Source: Anaerolineaceae bacterium (GTDB lineage Bacteria > Chloroflexota > Anaerolineae > JAAYZQ01). From it: DNA of 18,121 bases. The position numbers were made by a program, and so were the translations under genes. Shown piece by piece: positions 6,255 to 13,981 of the stretch. The first letter of the stretch is position 1; every line of letters starts with the position of its first letter. The notes beneath the pieces are model-generated. The model was not told where the DNA came from. It did no database searches and worked only from the letters and a program-made list of their open reading frames with translations. The stretch lies in NCBI GenBank assembly GCA_012514775.1, contig JAAYZQ010000218.1, positions 1 to 18,121 of the forward strand, given 5' to 3'.

Positions 6255-7651
6255 CCCTGGATCCCACCCTCGGTCATGCGCCGGGCGTCCAGGAGGCGGT
6301 CCGCTTCCTCGGCGCTCAGGTAGCCCTTTTCGACGACCACCTCTTTGATGGTCCGGTTGGTCGCCATGGCTTCCTTGGCCACCTCCGCCCCCTTCAGGTA
6401 GCCGATGACCGGGTTGAGGGCGGTGACCAGGATGGCGTTGCGGGCCAGCCAGTCCTCGGCCTTTTCCCGGTTGGCCTCGATGCCCACCACGCAGCGGTCC
6501 GTAAAGGCCCGCACCGCGCCGATGAGCACCTGCATGCTCTCGAAAAGGTTGTGGGCGATGATGGGCATCATCACGTTCAGCTCGAGCTGGCCCGCCCCGC
6601 CGGCCAGCATCACCGCCGTGTCGTTGCCGATGACGTGGTAGCAGGCCATGTTCAGCATCTCGGCCAGGACGGGGTTGACCTTGCCGGGCATGATGCTGCT
6701 GCCCGGCTGCACGGCCGGCAGGCGGATCTCGTCCAGCCCCGTGGCCGGCCCGCTCGATAGCAATCGCAGGTCGTTGGCGATGCGCCCCAGGGTGACCGCC
6801 AGGGTGCGCAGGGCGGCCGAAAAATCCACGGCGTCGGCCATGCTCTGCATGCTCTCAAACAGGTTGTCCGACTCGTACAGCGCCAGCCCCGTCAGTTCGG
6901 AGAGTTTTTTCACCATGCGGCCGTGGTACTCGGGGTGGGCATTCAGGCCACTGCCCGTGGCCGTGCCGCCGATGCCCAGCCGGCGCAGCCCCTCGGCGGC
7001 GCGGCGGATCCGCTCCACGTCCCGCTCCACGGCGCGGGCATAGGCCCCGAACTCCTGGCCCAGGCGCACCGGCACGGCGTCCTGCAGGTGCGTCCTGCCC
7101 GACTTGACCACGTCGTCAAAGGCCGCGGCCCGGCCGCCCAGGGCGCCGGCCAGGCGCTCCAGCTCGCCCGCCAGCTCGTCCAGGCGCCACAGGCAGCCCA
7201 GGCGGATGGCGGTGGGGATGGTGTCGTTGGTGCTCTGGGCCATGTTGACGTGGTCGTTGGGGTGCACCGGCTTCTGCGGGTCGTCCAGGCGGGCGCCCAG
7301 GATCTGGCTGGCCCGGTTGGCAATGACCTCGTTAACGTTCATGTGGTGGCTGGTGCCGGCGCCGGCCTGGAAGGGATCGACGACGAACTGGTCGTCCCAG
7401 CGCCCCGCCGCCACCTCGCCGGCCGCCTGGACGATGGCCTGCCCGCGTTCCTCGGCCAGCAGCCCCAGGTCCACGTGCACCAGGGCCGCCGCCTGCTTGA
7501 TGACGGCCATGCTCCACACAAACGCCCGGTAGGGCCGCATGCCGCTCACGGGGAAATTCTCCACGGCCCGCTGCGTCTGGGCGCCATACAGCGCCCCCGC
7601 CGGCACGCGCACCTCGCCCAACGAGTCCTTCTCGATTCGAACCTCGCTCAT
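6251..7651 (-). CDS. aspA: Aspartate ammonia-lyase (aspartase/fumarase superfamily)
   Basis: This 466-residue homotetrameric-type lyase would convert aspartate to fumarate and ammonia, or hydrate fumarate if it is a class II fumarase. Motifs are GAQTQRAVENFP (23-34), DPFQAGAGTS (92-101), HPNDHVNMAQSTND (130-143), GRTHLQDAVP (185-194) and the superfamily signature GSSIMPGKVN (317-326). The DPFQAGAGTS, LRLLSSGP and GNDT blocks look more like aspartases, whereas THLQD and LNAHPEY also fit fumarases, so substrate assignment is moderate. The ATG at 7651 has GAGGAG seven bases upstream. The gene is 63 bp after the AcsE-like gene in the same direction and is the last gene of the array. Its stop overlaps that of the convergent kinase gene, leaving no room for a separate terminator. 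Confidence 0.85.
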   Translation of the reverse strand: MSEVRIEKDSLGEVRVPAGALYGAQTQRAVENFPVSGMRPYRAFVWSMAVIKQAAALVHVDLGLLAEERGQAIVQAAGEVAAGRWDDQFVVDPFQAGAGTSHHMNVNEVIANRASQILGARLDDPQKPVHPNDHVNMAQSTNDTIPTAIRLGCLWRLDELAGELERLAGALGGRAAAFDDVVKSGRTHLQDAVPVRLGQEFGAYARAVERDVERIRRAAEGLRRLGIGGTATGSGLNAHPEYHGRMVKKLSELTGLALYESDNLFESMQSMADAVDFSAALRTLAVTLGRIANDLRLLSSGPATGLDEIRLPAVQPGSSIMPGKVNPVLAEMLNMACYHVIGNDTAVMLAGGAGQLELNVMMPIIAHNLFESMQVLIGAVRAFTDRCVVGIEANREKAEDWLARNAILVTALNPVIGYLKGAEVAKEAMATNRTIKEVVVEKGYLSAEEADRLLDARRMTEGGIQG

Positions 7652-7714
7652 GTCCCGCTCCTCAGCTTCCCCGGCCCGCCATGGCCAGGCGGGCCAGGGG
7701 AGGCACACACACCG

Positions 7715-8632
7715 TCAGGCAAACAGGTACGAGTCGGCGTACAGGAGCTGGTTGTTCAGCACCCGCACCGTCTTCCACAGCTTGACCTGCTCCGGGTCCG
7801 ACGCGTCGACAAAGCTGGGGTCCATCTCGACCTCGGCCTTGGTCACGTCATAGAGGCGCAGCAACAGGCGGTCGTAGGCGTTGGCCGGGTCCCGCTGGAG
7901 GATGACCCGCATGGTGTCGGCCAGGCCGGGGTCCAGGCAGTTGACGGCCACGCCGTCCACGCCGGCCGCCAGGAGCATGGTCACGTACGCCTGCCCGATG
8001 TACGGCCGGGCCGCGTCGGCGGCACCGTCCGACACGTCGTCCAGGTGGGCGATGATGTTGGGCGCCGGCTCGGCGCCGACCTTGAGGAGGCGGATCGTCT
8101 CCACGGTGGCGGGCACCATGGGCTGGTCGCAGGTGAGGGCCGTCACCAGGGGGTCGACGTACACGCGATCGATGCTCAGCCCGGCCTCCAGGGCGCGGGG
8201 CACCAGGTCGGTGATGACCCGCTCGATGCGCTCATCAGTGGGCAGGGGGAGCCCCTGCGGGCAGGCGGGCAGGGCGATGGACGTGCCGTGGCGGGCAGCC
8301 AGGTCCAGGTAGGGCTGCAGATCCTCCACGCCCGGCAAGGTTGCGTCGAGGAGCACCATGTCGCGGGCCGCGCGGATGCCGGCCTCCAGGGCGGCGGGAT
8401 CGTCACCGCGCAGAGCGAGAGGGATCGTCACTTCGTCGTGCACGGTCTTGACCAGCCATTCCAGGTCCTCGGCGGCGTCCTTGCGCTGCGGGCCCAGGTC
8501 CACGAGCAGCCAGTTCGCCCCGGCCTCTACCTGCCGGCGGGCCAGGGATTTAAACAGCAATTCAAAGCGCTGGCTGGCGGCCGAGGCCAGGGGAGGCCGC
8601 GAGAGACGAATCTGGTTTCCAATCAACAACAT
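7715..8632 (-). CDS. AcsE-like pterin-binding (methyltetrahydrofolate methyltransferase-like) protein
   Basis: The 305-residue product has the TIM-barrel pterin-binding domain of the dihydropteroate synthase/AcsE superfamily and aligns along its length with methyltetrahydrofolate:corrinoid methyltransferase, the Wood-Ljungdahl enzyme that moves a methyl group from tetrahydrofolate to a corrinoid protein. Shared blocks are GNQIRL, RRQVEAGANWLLVDLGP, AALEAGI, RVYVDPLV and APNIIAHLDDVSDG. Against Moorella AcsE as I recall it, Asp160 is kept, but Asp75, Asn96 and the catalytic Asn199 appear as Arg, Asp and Asp, so folate chemistry may be altered. ATG 8632 has GGAGG eight bases upstream. It follows the fusion-protein gene by 15 bp, so the two are very likely co-transcribed. 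No corrinoid protein gene is adjacent. Confidence 0.75.
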   Translation of the reverse strand: MLLIGNQIRLSRPPLASAASQRFELLFKSLARRQVEAGANWLLVDLGPQRKDAAEDLEWLVKTVHDEVTIPLALRGDDPAALEAGIRAARDMVLLDATLPGVEDLQPYLDLAARHGTSIALPACPQGLPLPTDERIERVITDLVPRALEAGLSIDRVYVDPLVTALTCDQPMVPATVETIRLLKVGAEPAPNIIAHLDDVSDGAADAARPYIGQAYVTMLLAAGVDGVAVNCLDPGLADTMRVILQRDPANAYDRLLLRLYDVTKAEVEMDPSFVDASDPEQVKLWKTVRVLNNQLLYADSYLFA

Positions 8633-8647
8633 GAGGTGTTCCTCCGT

Positions 8648-10942
8648 TCAGGTTTGTTTTTCTTCGAGGGCGATCTCTTCCTCGCCCTCGGCCCGCAGGT
8701 CCAGGATCCAGTTCTTGAAGGCTTTGGCGTCTATCTTGCTCTTGACCCGGCGGTGGCCCTCGGCGCGGAGGTGCTCGGCCAGTGCCGCTCGCCCCTCTTC
8801 GCTGTTGGGGTCCACGTTGGGCCAGCGCGCGGCGATGGCCTGCTTCGAAGTCCAGACACGGTAGCGGAAGAGGCGCTGATCGCCGTCAAAGACGCGCAGG
8901 AAGTACTGGTAGCGGTCGCGGGGCTCGGGCTTGAACCCCTCGTCGATGGCATAGCCCTGGTATTCCCAGCCACCCGCCAGCCCCTGGCGCTCCTGGCCGA
9001 CCATGGCCTGCGCCTGGGCCACCAGCTCGTCGGGGTCGGCCGTGGGCCGGGCGCACAGGGTGCCCAGGCAGACGTAGGCCGCCGGCGCCGGCTCTGGCGG
9101 ATAGCCGAGGCGCTCCAGGCGTGCGGGCTCCCACTGGGGATCGACGGCCTGCACGGTCTTGTTGGGGGCATAGGTCCGGCCGGCGGCGCGCACCAGGTCG
9201 GCCCGCCGCGGATCCTCGTTCTCGCCGACGATGGTGATGAGCAGCGGCCGCCGCAACAAGCGGTCCACCGCCAGCGCAAAGCGGGCGGCGTCGTAGCCGG
9301 CGTCGTCGTGATGGGGGATGAGGGCCTCCAGCGTGTGCTGCGCCGCGTCGCGGTATTCCTCCCGGCCGGTGGCCCGATAGAGGCGCAGGTTGGCCTCGGC
9401 GGCCAGGACGTTCTCGCAGAAGGGCTTCTGGCGGCGCCGCAGGCGGCCGAGGGCTTCGGGGGCGGCCACCGTGTCGTAATAGCGGCCGTCCTGGTCGAGG
9501 AGGGCGTTCCGGGCAAAGCGCATCAGCGTCTGGGCGCGCTGCAAGTAGACCTCGCGCCCAAAGTGCTCGTAGGCGTCCAGCCACGCGCCGGCCATGCTCA
9601 CCTGGTCGGCCAGCAGGCTGGGCACGCGGGCCTGGCCGTCGAAATAATGGTGCATGCCCTGGCCCTCGCGATAGAGGTTCTGCCACACGAACTCCAGGGC
9701 GCGCACCGCGAGGTCGGCGTAGCGCGGATCGTCAAAGACGGCGCCGGCGAGAAGATAGGCCGAGGCGATGGCGGCGTTGCGCTCGGTATAGACGGTCCTG
9801 TCAACGTAGGGCGCCTGGCGGCTGCCGCGGCCGGCGGCGTCGAGGGCATAGTAGGTCGGGTCGGCCTCCTGGCTGCTGTAGAAATAGCCCCGCTCCCGGT
9901 CCCACAGCACCTCATCGACGTAGCGCAGCACGCCGCGACCGGTGTCCAGGTAGAGGGGGCGCCCGGTGGCCTTGTAGGCGTGCAGGTACAACTTGAGGAG
10001 CTGGCCCTGGTCGCCGGCCATCTTCTCGTAGTGGGGCTCGCTCCAGCCGGCCCGCGCCGCGTACCGGAAAAATCCGCCCTCCACCTTGTCGTACAGGCTG
10101 CTCTGGGCTATGGCCTCCAGCGCGCGGTGTACCACCCGGTTCAGCGCCGCGTCGCCGCTGCGGTGGGCCATGGCCAGGACAAACTCCAGGACGCTGGCGT
10201 GGTGGAACTTGGCGTCGCCAAAGCCGCCGTGCGTCTCGTCAAACGTGGCTACCACCGTGTGCAGGATCTCGTCCACCAGCCCGGGCGACAGCTCGCCAAC
10301 CGCCTGGGGCACCTCTTCCAGCTCTGATGGCAGCTCGTCCTCCCGCAGGCCGATGGTCGGCCGCCTGGGCGACACCTGGCCGGCGGAGGGCACGGTCACG
10401 CGCTGCAGGATGGCCAGCATCTCCTCGGCGCTCAGGAAGTTGCGGCTTTCGATGACGTTGCCCTCTGGATCGAGAAAGGCCGTGGTCGGCCAGCCGCCAC
10501 GGCTGTAGCGGTCGTCTACGTCCGGGCGCTTGTCGGCGTCCACCAGGATGGGGATCACCGAGGCGTTGATGGCATCCACCACCTCGGGCGCGGCGAACGT
10601 GGTCTGCTCCATGAGGTGGCAGGGCTCGCACCAGGGAGCGGTGATGTACAGCATGACGGGGATTTCGAGGGCGCCCGCCAGCCGGAACGACTCTTCCTCC
10701 CACTCGTACCAGGCGAGGGGCACCCGCTCCTTGCCCAGTTCCAGGTCGGGCTCGAACTGGCGGCGATACTCGGCCTCCAGCAGGGCATGGTGTTGCTTTT
10801 CCTGCTCGGCAAGCATTTCCAGCAGCGAGCGGGTGGCCGCGTCGCTGGCCGACTGGGCCATGCGCGTGTACAGCTCCCACGAGTCTTTTTCCCGTTGCAT
10901 GGCCAGGCGCCACGCTTCGGGGATTTCGTTCAAGGCCTTCAC
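8648..10942 (-). CDS. Ferritin-like/thioredoxin/(alpha/alpha)6 fusion protein (DUF255/YyaL-like)
   Basis: This 764-residue protein has an unusual layout. Residues 8-65 form half a rubrerythrin-like helical pair (EKDSWELY; E48xxH51). Residues 75-180 are a thioredoxin domain with redox motif APWCEPCHLM (Cys105, Cys108) and cis-Pro152 in GGWPTTAFL. Residues about 210-600 match the six-hairpin glycosidase-like region of the DUF255 (YyaL) family (GGFGDAKFHH, GGFFRYA, HYEKMAGDQGQLL). The last 100 residues form an extra basic-acidic domain ending DLRAEGEEEIALEEKQT. Classic YyaL proteins have CHWC in place of WCEPC and no ferritin part. GTG 10942 has AAAGGAG eight bases upstream. It lies between a small unknown gene and the AcsE-like gene. 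A redox or stress role is likely; the substrate is unknown. Confidence 0.82.
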   Translation of the reverse strand: MKALNEIPEAWRLAMQREKDSWELYTRMAQSASDAATRSLLEMLAEQEKQHHALLEAEYRRQFEPDLELGKERVPLAWYEWEEESFRLAGALEIPVMLYITAPWCEPCHLMEQTTFAAPEVVDAINASVIPILVDADKRPDVDDRYSRGGWPTTAFLDPEGNVIESRNFLSAEEMLAILQRVTVPSAGQVSPRRPTIGLREDELPSELEEVPQAVGELSPGLVDEILHTVVATFDETHGGFGDAKFHHASVLEFVLAMAHRSGDAALNRVVHRALEAIAQSSLYDKVEGGFFRYAARAGWSEPHYEKMAGDQGQLLKLYLHAYKATGRPLYLDTGRGVLRYVDEVLWDRERGYFYSSQEADPTYYALDAAGRGSRQAPYVDRTVYTERNAAIASAYLLAGAVFDDPRYADLAVRALEFVWQNLYREGQGMHHYFDGQARVPSLLADQVSMAGAWLDAYEHFGREVYLQRAQTLMRFARNALLDQDGRYYDTVAAPEALGRLRRRQKPFCENVLAAEANLRLYRATGREEYRDAAQHTLEALIPHHDDAGYDAARFALAVDRLLRRPLLITIVGENEDPRRADLVRAAGRTYAPNKTVQAVDPQWEPARLERLGYPPEPAPAAYVCLGTLCARPTADPDELVAQAQAMVGQERQGLAGGWEYQGYAIDEGFKPEPRDRYQYFLRVFDGDQRLFRYRVWTSKQAIAARWPNVDPNSEEGRAALAEHLRAEGHRRVKSKIDAKAFKNWILDLRAEGEEEIALEEKQT

Positions 10943-11006
10943 GGGTTACTCCTTTCTGCGATCCATGCTTCGTTCCACGATCCGCGGGCGTGCCTCGCGG
11001 TCGATC

Positions 11007-11255
11007 TCATTTGTGGATCCGCCGCAAGAAGTCGGCGGCGTGGGCTTCCCATTGGTGGATGACCAAGTCGACCTCCGTCCGGGGTCCAACCCGGACCTGC
11101 ACGTCGACGTATCCACCGCCGCCTTCCAGGCGGACGCCGGTCAGGGTCCGGCTGGCGACCTGGAGGCCCAGGCCTTCCGGACCGAAAAAGCGAACGGTCT
11201 CTTTGAGAACGTCTCCGGCCTTCATGCGGGTTTCGGCGCCGTAGCGGGTGGCCAC
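11007..11255 (-). CDS. Small conserved-looking protein of unknown function, 82 aa
   Basis: I do not recognise a family. The product starts with a short helix-like segment (MKAGDVLKETVRFFGPEGLGL) and continues as alternating strands (TLTGVRLEGGGGYVDVQVRV), then a final helix (QWEAHAADFLRRIHK), a compact alpha/beta pattern without signal peptide, cysteines or membrane segment. The GTG at 11255 begins 1 base after the TGA of the rubrerythrin-like gene and has GGAGGGG upstream, so it is translationally coupled. An internal ATG at 11225 lacks a ribosome binding site. Coupling suggests it works with the diiron protein, perhaps as a partner or chaperone; that is inference. Confidence 0.7.
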   Translation of the reverse strand: MATRYGAETRMKAGDVLKETVRFFGPEGLGLQVASRTLTGVRLEGGGGYVDVQVRVGPRTEVDLVIHQWEAHAADFLRRIHK

Positions 11256-11256
11256 C

Positions 11257-11790
11257 TCACCCCTCCTCCCAGGGAGTGCCCGAAAGTCGCTCCCACTGCG
11301 TGGTCAGCTCCCGGTAATGGCGGCGCTCTTCCTGCTCCAGAAAAGCGTATGCCTCTAGCGCGTCCTCGTCGGTGATGGCGGACCGCTGTTCCTGGTAGAG
11401 GGCCACGGCCATCTTCTCGATCTGGATACCGAGGGCCAGGGCCGAGAGGTCGTCGGCCCCCCGGTCGAGGGCCCGGTCGGGGGACCAGCCGGGAGGAAAC
11501 ACGGCGGTGGAAGGGTCCGCGGGCGGAAAGGTCACGCGGCCGACGTCGGCCGCGGCGCCCCGCGCCAGGGCCTCGTCGATGGTCAGCCAGCCCGCACCGG
11601 AGCGCAGCGCGTCGTACTGGCCCAGGAGCAATTGCGCGTGGGTCTCCTCGTCGCGCGCGAGGTCCGAAAGCAGCTCCTTGGCCCAGGGGTCGATGCAATA
11701 GCGAGCCGCGTCGTCGTAGAAGCGTTGTCCGTCGATCTCGTTTTGGATGGCTCGCAGCAGCACCACAAGGGCACCGTTTTGCTCCTCCAT
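11257..11790 (-). CDS. Rubrerythrin-like diiron (ferritin-like) protein
   Basis: This 177-residue four-helix-bundle protein has the paired diiron motifs of the rubrerythrin/ferritin-like superfamily: Glu18 (IQNEIDGQRFY), E48xxH51 (DEETHAQLL), Glu125 (IEKMAVALY) and E155xxH158 (EERRHYREL). It probably reduces peroxide or handles iron in the cytoplasm. It lacks a C-terminal rubredoxin domain, so electrons must come from elsewhere; the thioredoxin-domain protein downstream is a candidate. ATG 11790 is chosen because similarity begins there and AAGGA lies upstream; the frame stays open further upstream without similarity. It is coupled to the 82-residue gene. The 11791-11967 gap holds a perfect hairpin (CCTGGC/GCCAGG arms) but no clear promoter. 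Confidence 0.85.
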   Translation of the reverse strand: MEEQNGALVVLLRAIQNEIDGQRFYDDAARYCIDPWAKELLSDLARDEETHAQLLLGQYDALRSGAGWLTIDEALARGAAADVGRVTFPPADPSTAVFPPGWSPDRALDRGADDLSALALGIQIEKMAVALYQEQRSAITDEDALEAYAFLEQEERRHYRELTTQWERLSGTPWEEG

Positions 11791-11967
11791 GGAAAACGAT
11801 CCTTCGAGTGAGTGGGCCAGGCTCGGCCTACCTTTCCGGCAGGGCCTCGCCGGCGGGGTAAATTTTGGCGCGGAACCGGGCAGGCGGCACCTCCTGGCCT
11901 CACCGCCAGGACGGGCCCGGAGAGAGAACACGAGGAGCCGGGCCTGCCGTGTTCCGCGATAACCTGG

Positions 11968-12627
11968 CTAGAGGCCGCCGGCCTCCAGCTCCAGACCTTC
12001 TCTGTCAAGCAAGGTCAACTGCCTGCGGCCCGATGCCACCAGGCCGCGGCGCCGAAAGTCTTGCAGCGTTTTGCTGATGGTCTCGCGCCAGGTGCCCAGC
12101 ATGTCGGCCAACTCCTGGTGCGTGGCGTGGACGACGTTCTCCTCGTCGCTGTTGCCCAGCTCCAGGAGAAGCGCCGCCAGTCGTGCCGAGATGGTGCTGT
12201 ACGCCATCTGCTCCAGCCGATTCTCGGCTTCCATGAGCCGATGGCCCATGGCCTGGATGAGACCAAAGCCGAACATCGCCTCCCTGGACGAGAACTCCAG
12301 GGCCTCCTGGCGCGGCATGGTCCAGATGGTGCAGGGTTCCAGGGCCACGGCATAGGTGTCGGGGGCGTCTCCGCCCAGGAGCGAGTCCTCGCCAAAGAGC
12401 GAGCCCGGCCCCAGCGTTGCAATTACAAAGCGCCGGCCATCGGGCGTGATGCGATAGAGCTGCACGCGCCCACTGGCCACCAGGAACAGGGAGCAGCCCA
12501 TCTCCTCCGGTTTGGAGACGGTCTCCCCTGCCGCAAAGGACCGCACGATGAACGACTCACCGACGGCTTTATTCTGTTCAACCAGGCGACCAAAGATTCT
12601 GGTCACATTTCTATCATTCGGTTTCAT
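11968..12627 (-). CDS. Crp/Fnr-family transcriptional regulator
   Basis: The 219-residue protein has an N-terminal cyclic-nucleotide-type beta-barrel (FAAGETV, GRVQLYRITPDGRRFVIATL, GPGSLFGEDSLL), a long dimerisation helix (FGLIQAMGHRLMEAENRLEQM) and a C-terminal Crp winged helix (THQELADMLGTWRETISKTL). The phosphate-binding cassette lacks the Arg-Ser that contacts cAMP in E. coli Crp, and there is no N-terminal Cys cluster as in Fnr, so the signal is unknown. ATG 12627 has AAGGGAG seven bases upstream. It sits between two ferritin-like genes, suggesting it controls this redox/iron set. An inverted repeat just before its ribosome binding site could be its own operator. Confidence 0.88.
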   Translation of the reverse strand: MKPNDRNVTRIFGRLVEQNKAVGESFIVRSFAAGETVSKPEEMGCSLFLVASGRVQLYRITPDGRRFVIATLGPGSLFGEDSLLGGDAPDTYAVALEPCTIWTMPRQEALEFSSREAMFGFGLIQAMGHRLMEAENRLEQMAYSTISARLAALLLELGNSDEENVVHATHQELADMLGTWRETISKTLQDFRRRGLVASGRRQLTLLDREGLELEAGGL

Positions 12628-12641
12628 ATCGTACTCCCTTG

Positions 12642-12661
12642 GCCGCGGACCAGGCCGCGGC
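12642..12661. promoter_or_regulatory. Inverted repeat in the Crp/Fnr gene leader
   Basis: Arms GCCGCGG (12642-12648) and CCGCGGC (12655-12661) with a 6-base loop lie directly upstream of the AAGGGAG ribosome binding site of the regulator. It could be a leader hairpin ending transcription from the half-ferritin gene or limiting translation. It is not the TGTGA-N6-TCACA consensus of a Crp site and has no T-tract. Confidence 0.35.
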
Positions 12662-12751
12662 GAATCGGGAGACACCTCCTCATCCATCCGGGAGAGGCGA
12701 GATCGCCGGAGACCTGCCCGGCGATTCCTGTCGTTTTCGGCAAGCCGGGGC

Positions 12752-12952
12752 TCACCCCGAGGCTTGTAGCTTGCGCTGTAGCTTCTCGTACTCGCCTTCC
12801 AGGTATTGTTCGTGAAAGGCCTCTTCGTCCCTTAGTTTGGCAAAGAACGACTTCAGTTCCGGATCCTCGGCCATATCCACGGCCATCTGATACTTGGCCT
12901 GCGCGGCGTGCTCTTCCATTGCCATGATCTTTAAAAATGCCAGCCAGTCCAT
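12752..12952 (-). CDS. Half-size ferritin-like protein, 66 aa
   Basis: The 66-residue product is a single helical hairpin with one half of a diiron site: MEEHAAQAKYQM (Glu13/Glu14) and DEEAFHEQYL (E44xxH47). Two copies could dimerise into a four-helix bundle. It resembles the ferritin-like segment at the N-terminus of the 764-residue fusion protein (both have a Glu helix, then ExxH near residue 45-51, and a similar length). ATG 12952 has GGAGGA five to six bases upstream. It lies 60 bp after the second Hsp20 gene and 124 bp before the Crp/Fnr gene. Confidence 0.8.
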   Translation of the reverse strand: MDWLAFLKIMAMEEHAAQAKYQMAVDMAEDPELKSFFAKLRDEEAFHEQYLEGEYEKLQRKLQASG

Positions 12953-13012
12953 CGATCCTCCTCGTGATGTGGTTATTTCCGTCGCCCCTGTGGGACGGCA
13001 GATCCGTGTTCG

Positions 13013-13423
13013 TCAGCCGGCCACCTTGACGGCAATCCGCCGGGGCCGCGCCTGCTCGACCTTGGGCATGACCACGGTCAACACACCGTCGGCCATGCTG
13101 GCTTCGATCCTCGTCCGGTCGATTGTGGGCGGCAGCCCGAAGTGGCGGTGGTAGTGCCCCACGTCATACTCGCGGTAGAGCACGTAATCGTCCTCATCTT
13201 CACCATGGGTCACGTGCCCTGTCACGACCAGCTCGTCGTCGACGATGCTGACGTGGGCGCAGTCGAAACATACGCCGGGCATGTCCATCACCAGTATGAC
13301 CTCTTCCGCCGTTTCGTACACGTCGGTCGCCGGTACGAACCAGTTGCCACTGCGCAGCTCCTGGTGAATGTTGGTGTCTACCTGTGATTTCTCGGCTACT
13401 TCCATTTCTTTATCTGCCGACAT
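13013..13423 (-). CDS. Hsp20/alpha-crystallin small heat-shock protein (second of pair)
   Basis: This 136-residue ATP-independent chaperone holds unfolding proteins in the cytoplasm. The alpha-crystallin domain is visible from NWFVPATDVYETAEEVILVM to the C-terminal GVLTVVMPK, followed by RRIAVKV, which fits the I/V-x-I/V tail motif. The MPGVCFDCAHVSIVDDELV block is divergent from the usual MPGV..DDI form and carries two cysteines, absent from its neighbour. ATG 13423 has GAAGGGAA upstream. It starts about 20 bp after the stop of the first Hsp20 gene, so both are probably made from one transcript. Confidence 0.9.
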   Translation of the reverse strand: MSADKEMEVAEKSQVDTNIHQELRSGNWFVPATDVYETAEEVILVMDMPGVCFDCAHVSIVDDELVVTGHVTHGEDEDDYVLYREYDVGHYHRHFGLPPTIDRTRIEASMADGVLTVVMPKVEQARPRRIAVKVAG

Positions 13424-13443
13424 CGTTCCCTTCTCCCCCCTCA

Positions 13444-13884
13444 CTAGCCTTCCGCCACTCTGATGGGCACCTGCCTGGGCCTGGCCTCCTGTCGCAGAGG
13501 CACCTTGACGGTCAGGACGCCAGCCTCGTACGAGGCCTCTGTCCTGTCGCCGTCGACCTCGGCCGGCAGGCGTACGGCCCGGCTAAAACCGCCGCTCTCT
13601 CGCTCGCGCCGGTGATACCAGCCGCCCTCCATGTCCCGGCCCGTCTGCCGAAAGCCCTGGATGGTTAGAACATCGCCCGAAATGCTGAGGTCCAGTTGTT
13701 CCAGGTCGATACCGGGCATCTCGGCACGGACGACCAGCTGATCTTCGGTGGCGGAGACAATGATCGACGGGAACACCCGGGCTGCTTGCCGGGCCGGCCT
13801 GTTCCGCGCCTGCCTGCTGGCTTCGGACTCGGGCCAAAACCACGCGTCCCGGGTCTCCCGTTGTTGTCTCTGCACGTTTGTCAT
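13444..13884 (-). CDS. Hsp20/alpha-crystallin small heat-shock protein (first of pair)
   Basis: This 146-residue small heat-shock chaperone has an N-terminal Arg/Gln-rich segment (TNVQRQQRETRDAWFW), an alpha-crystallin domain (PSIIVSATEDQLVVRAEMPG to AGVLTVKVPL) and a C-terminal PIRV tail fitting I-x-V for oligomer contacts. ATG 13884 has GGAGGAGAGAGG upstream. It is the promoter-proximal gene of the pair and probably arises from tandem duplication with divergence, because the two share only domain-level similarity. No CIRCE or HspR-type element is visible upstream. Confidence 0.92.
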   Translation of the reverse strand: MTNVQRQQRETRDAWFWPESEASRQARNRPARQAARVFPSIIVSATEDQLVVRAEMPGIDLEQLDLSISGDVLTIQGFRQTGRDMEGGWYHRRERESGGFSRAVRLPAEVDGDRTEASYEAGVLTVKVPLRQEARPRQVPIRVAEG

Positions 13885-13946
13885 TGCCCTCTCTCCTCCC
13901 TGTCTTCCAAGTTCGACGTCCTGTCTCCTTGTTCGAAGACAGCTAT

Positions 13947-13981
13947 ATTATACCCCCTTTTTGTTAGAAGGTTGTTAACAA
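13947..13981 (-). promoter_or_regulatory. AT-rich promoter region of the Hsp20 pair
   Basis: A perfect TATAAT (13952-13947, minus strand) lies in an AT-rich island. No good -35 hexamer occurs at 16-18 bp. Instead there is a palindrome TTGTTAACAA (13972-13981) and repeated TAACAA units about 11 bp apart, suggesting activator or repressor binding. A weak hairpin at 13999-14017 (AAAAC/GTTTT arms) may end the truD transcript. Confidence 0.5.

Noticed and set aside
6923..10327. A 1134-codon open frame on the + strand
   Set aside because: It lies antisense to three well-supported minus-strand genes and reads as low-complexity Gly/Val/His/Gln-rich sequence. Such frames arise from strong GC bias at third codon positions.
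11812..12927. A 371-codon + strand frame opposite the Crp/Fnr gene
   Set aside because: Antisense to a clear Crp/Fnr protein; no family resemblance and no promoter or ribosome binding site.
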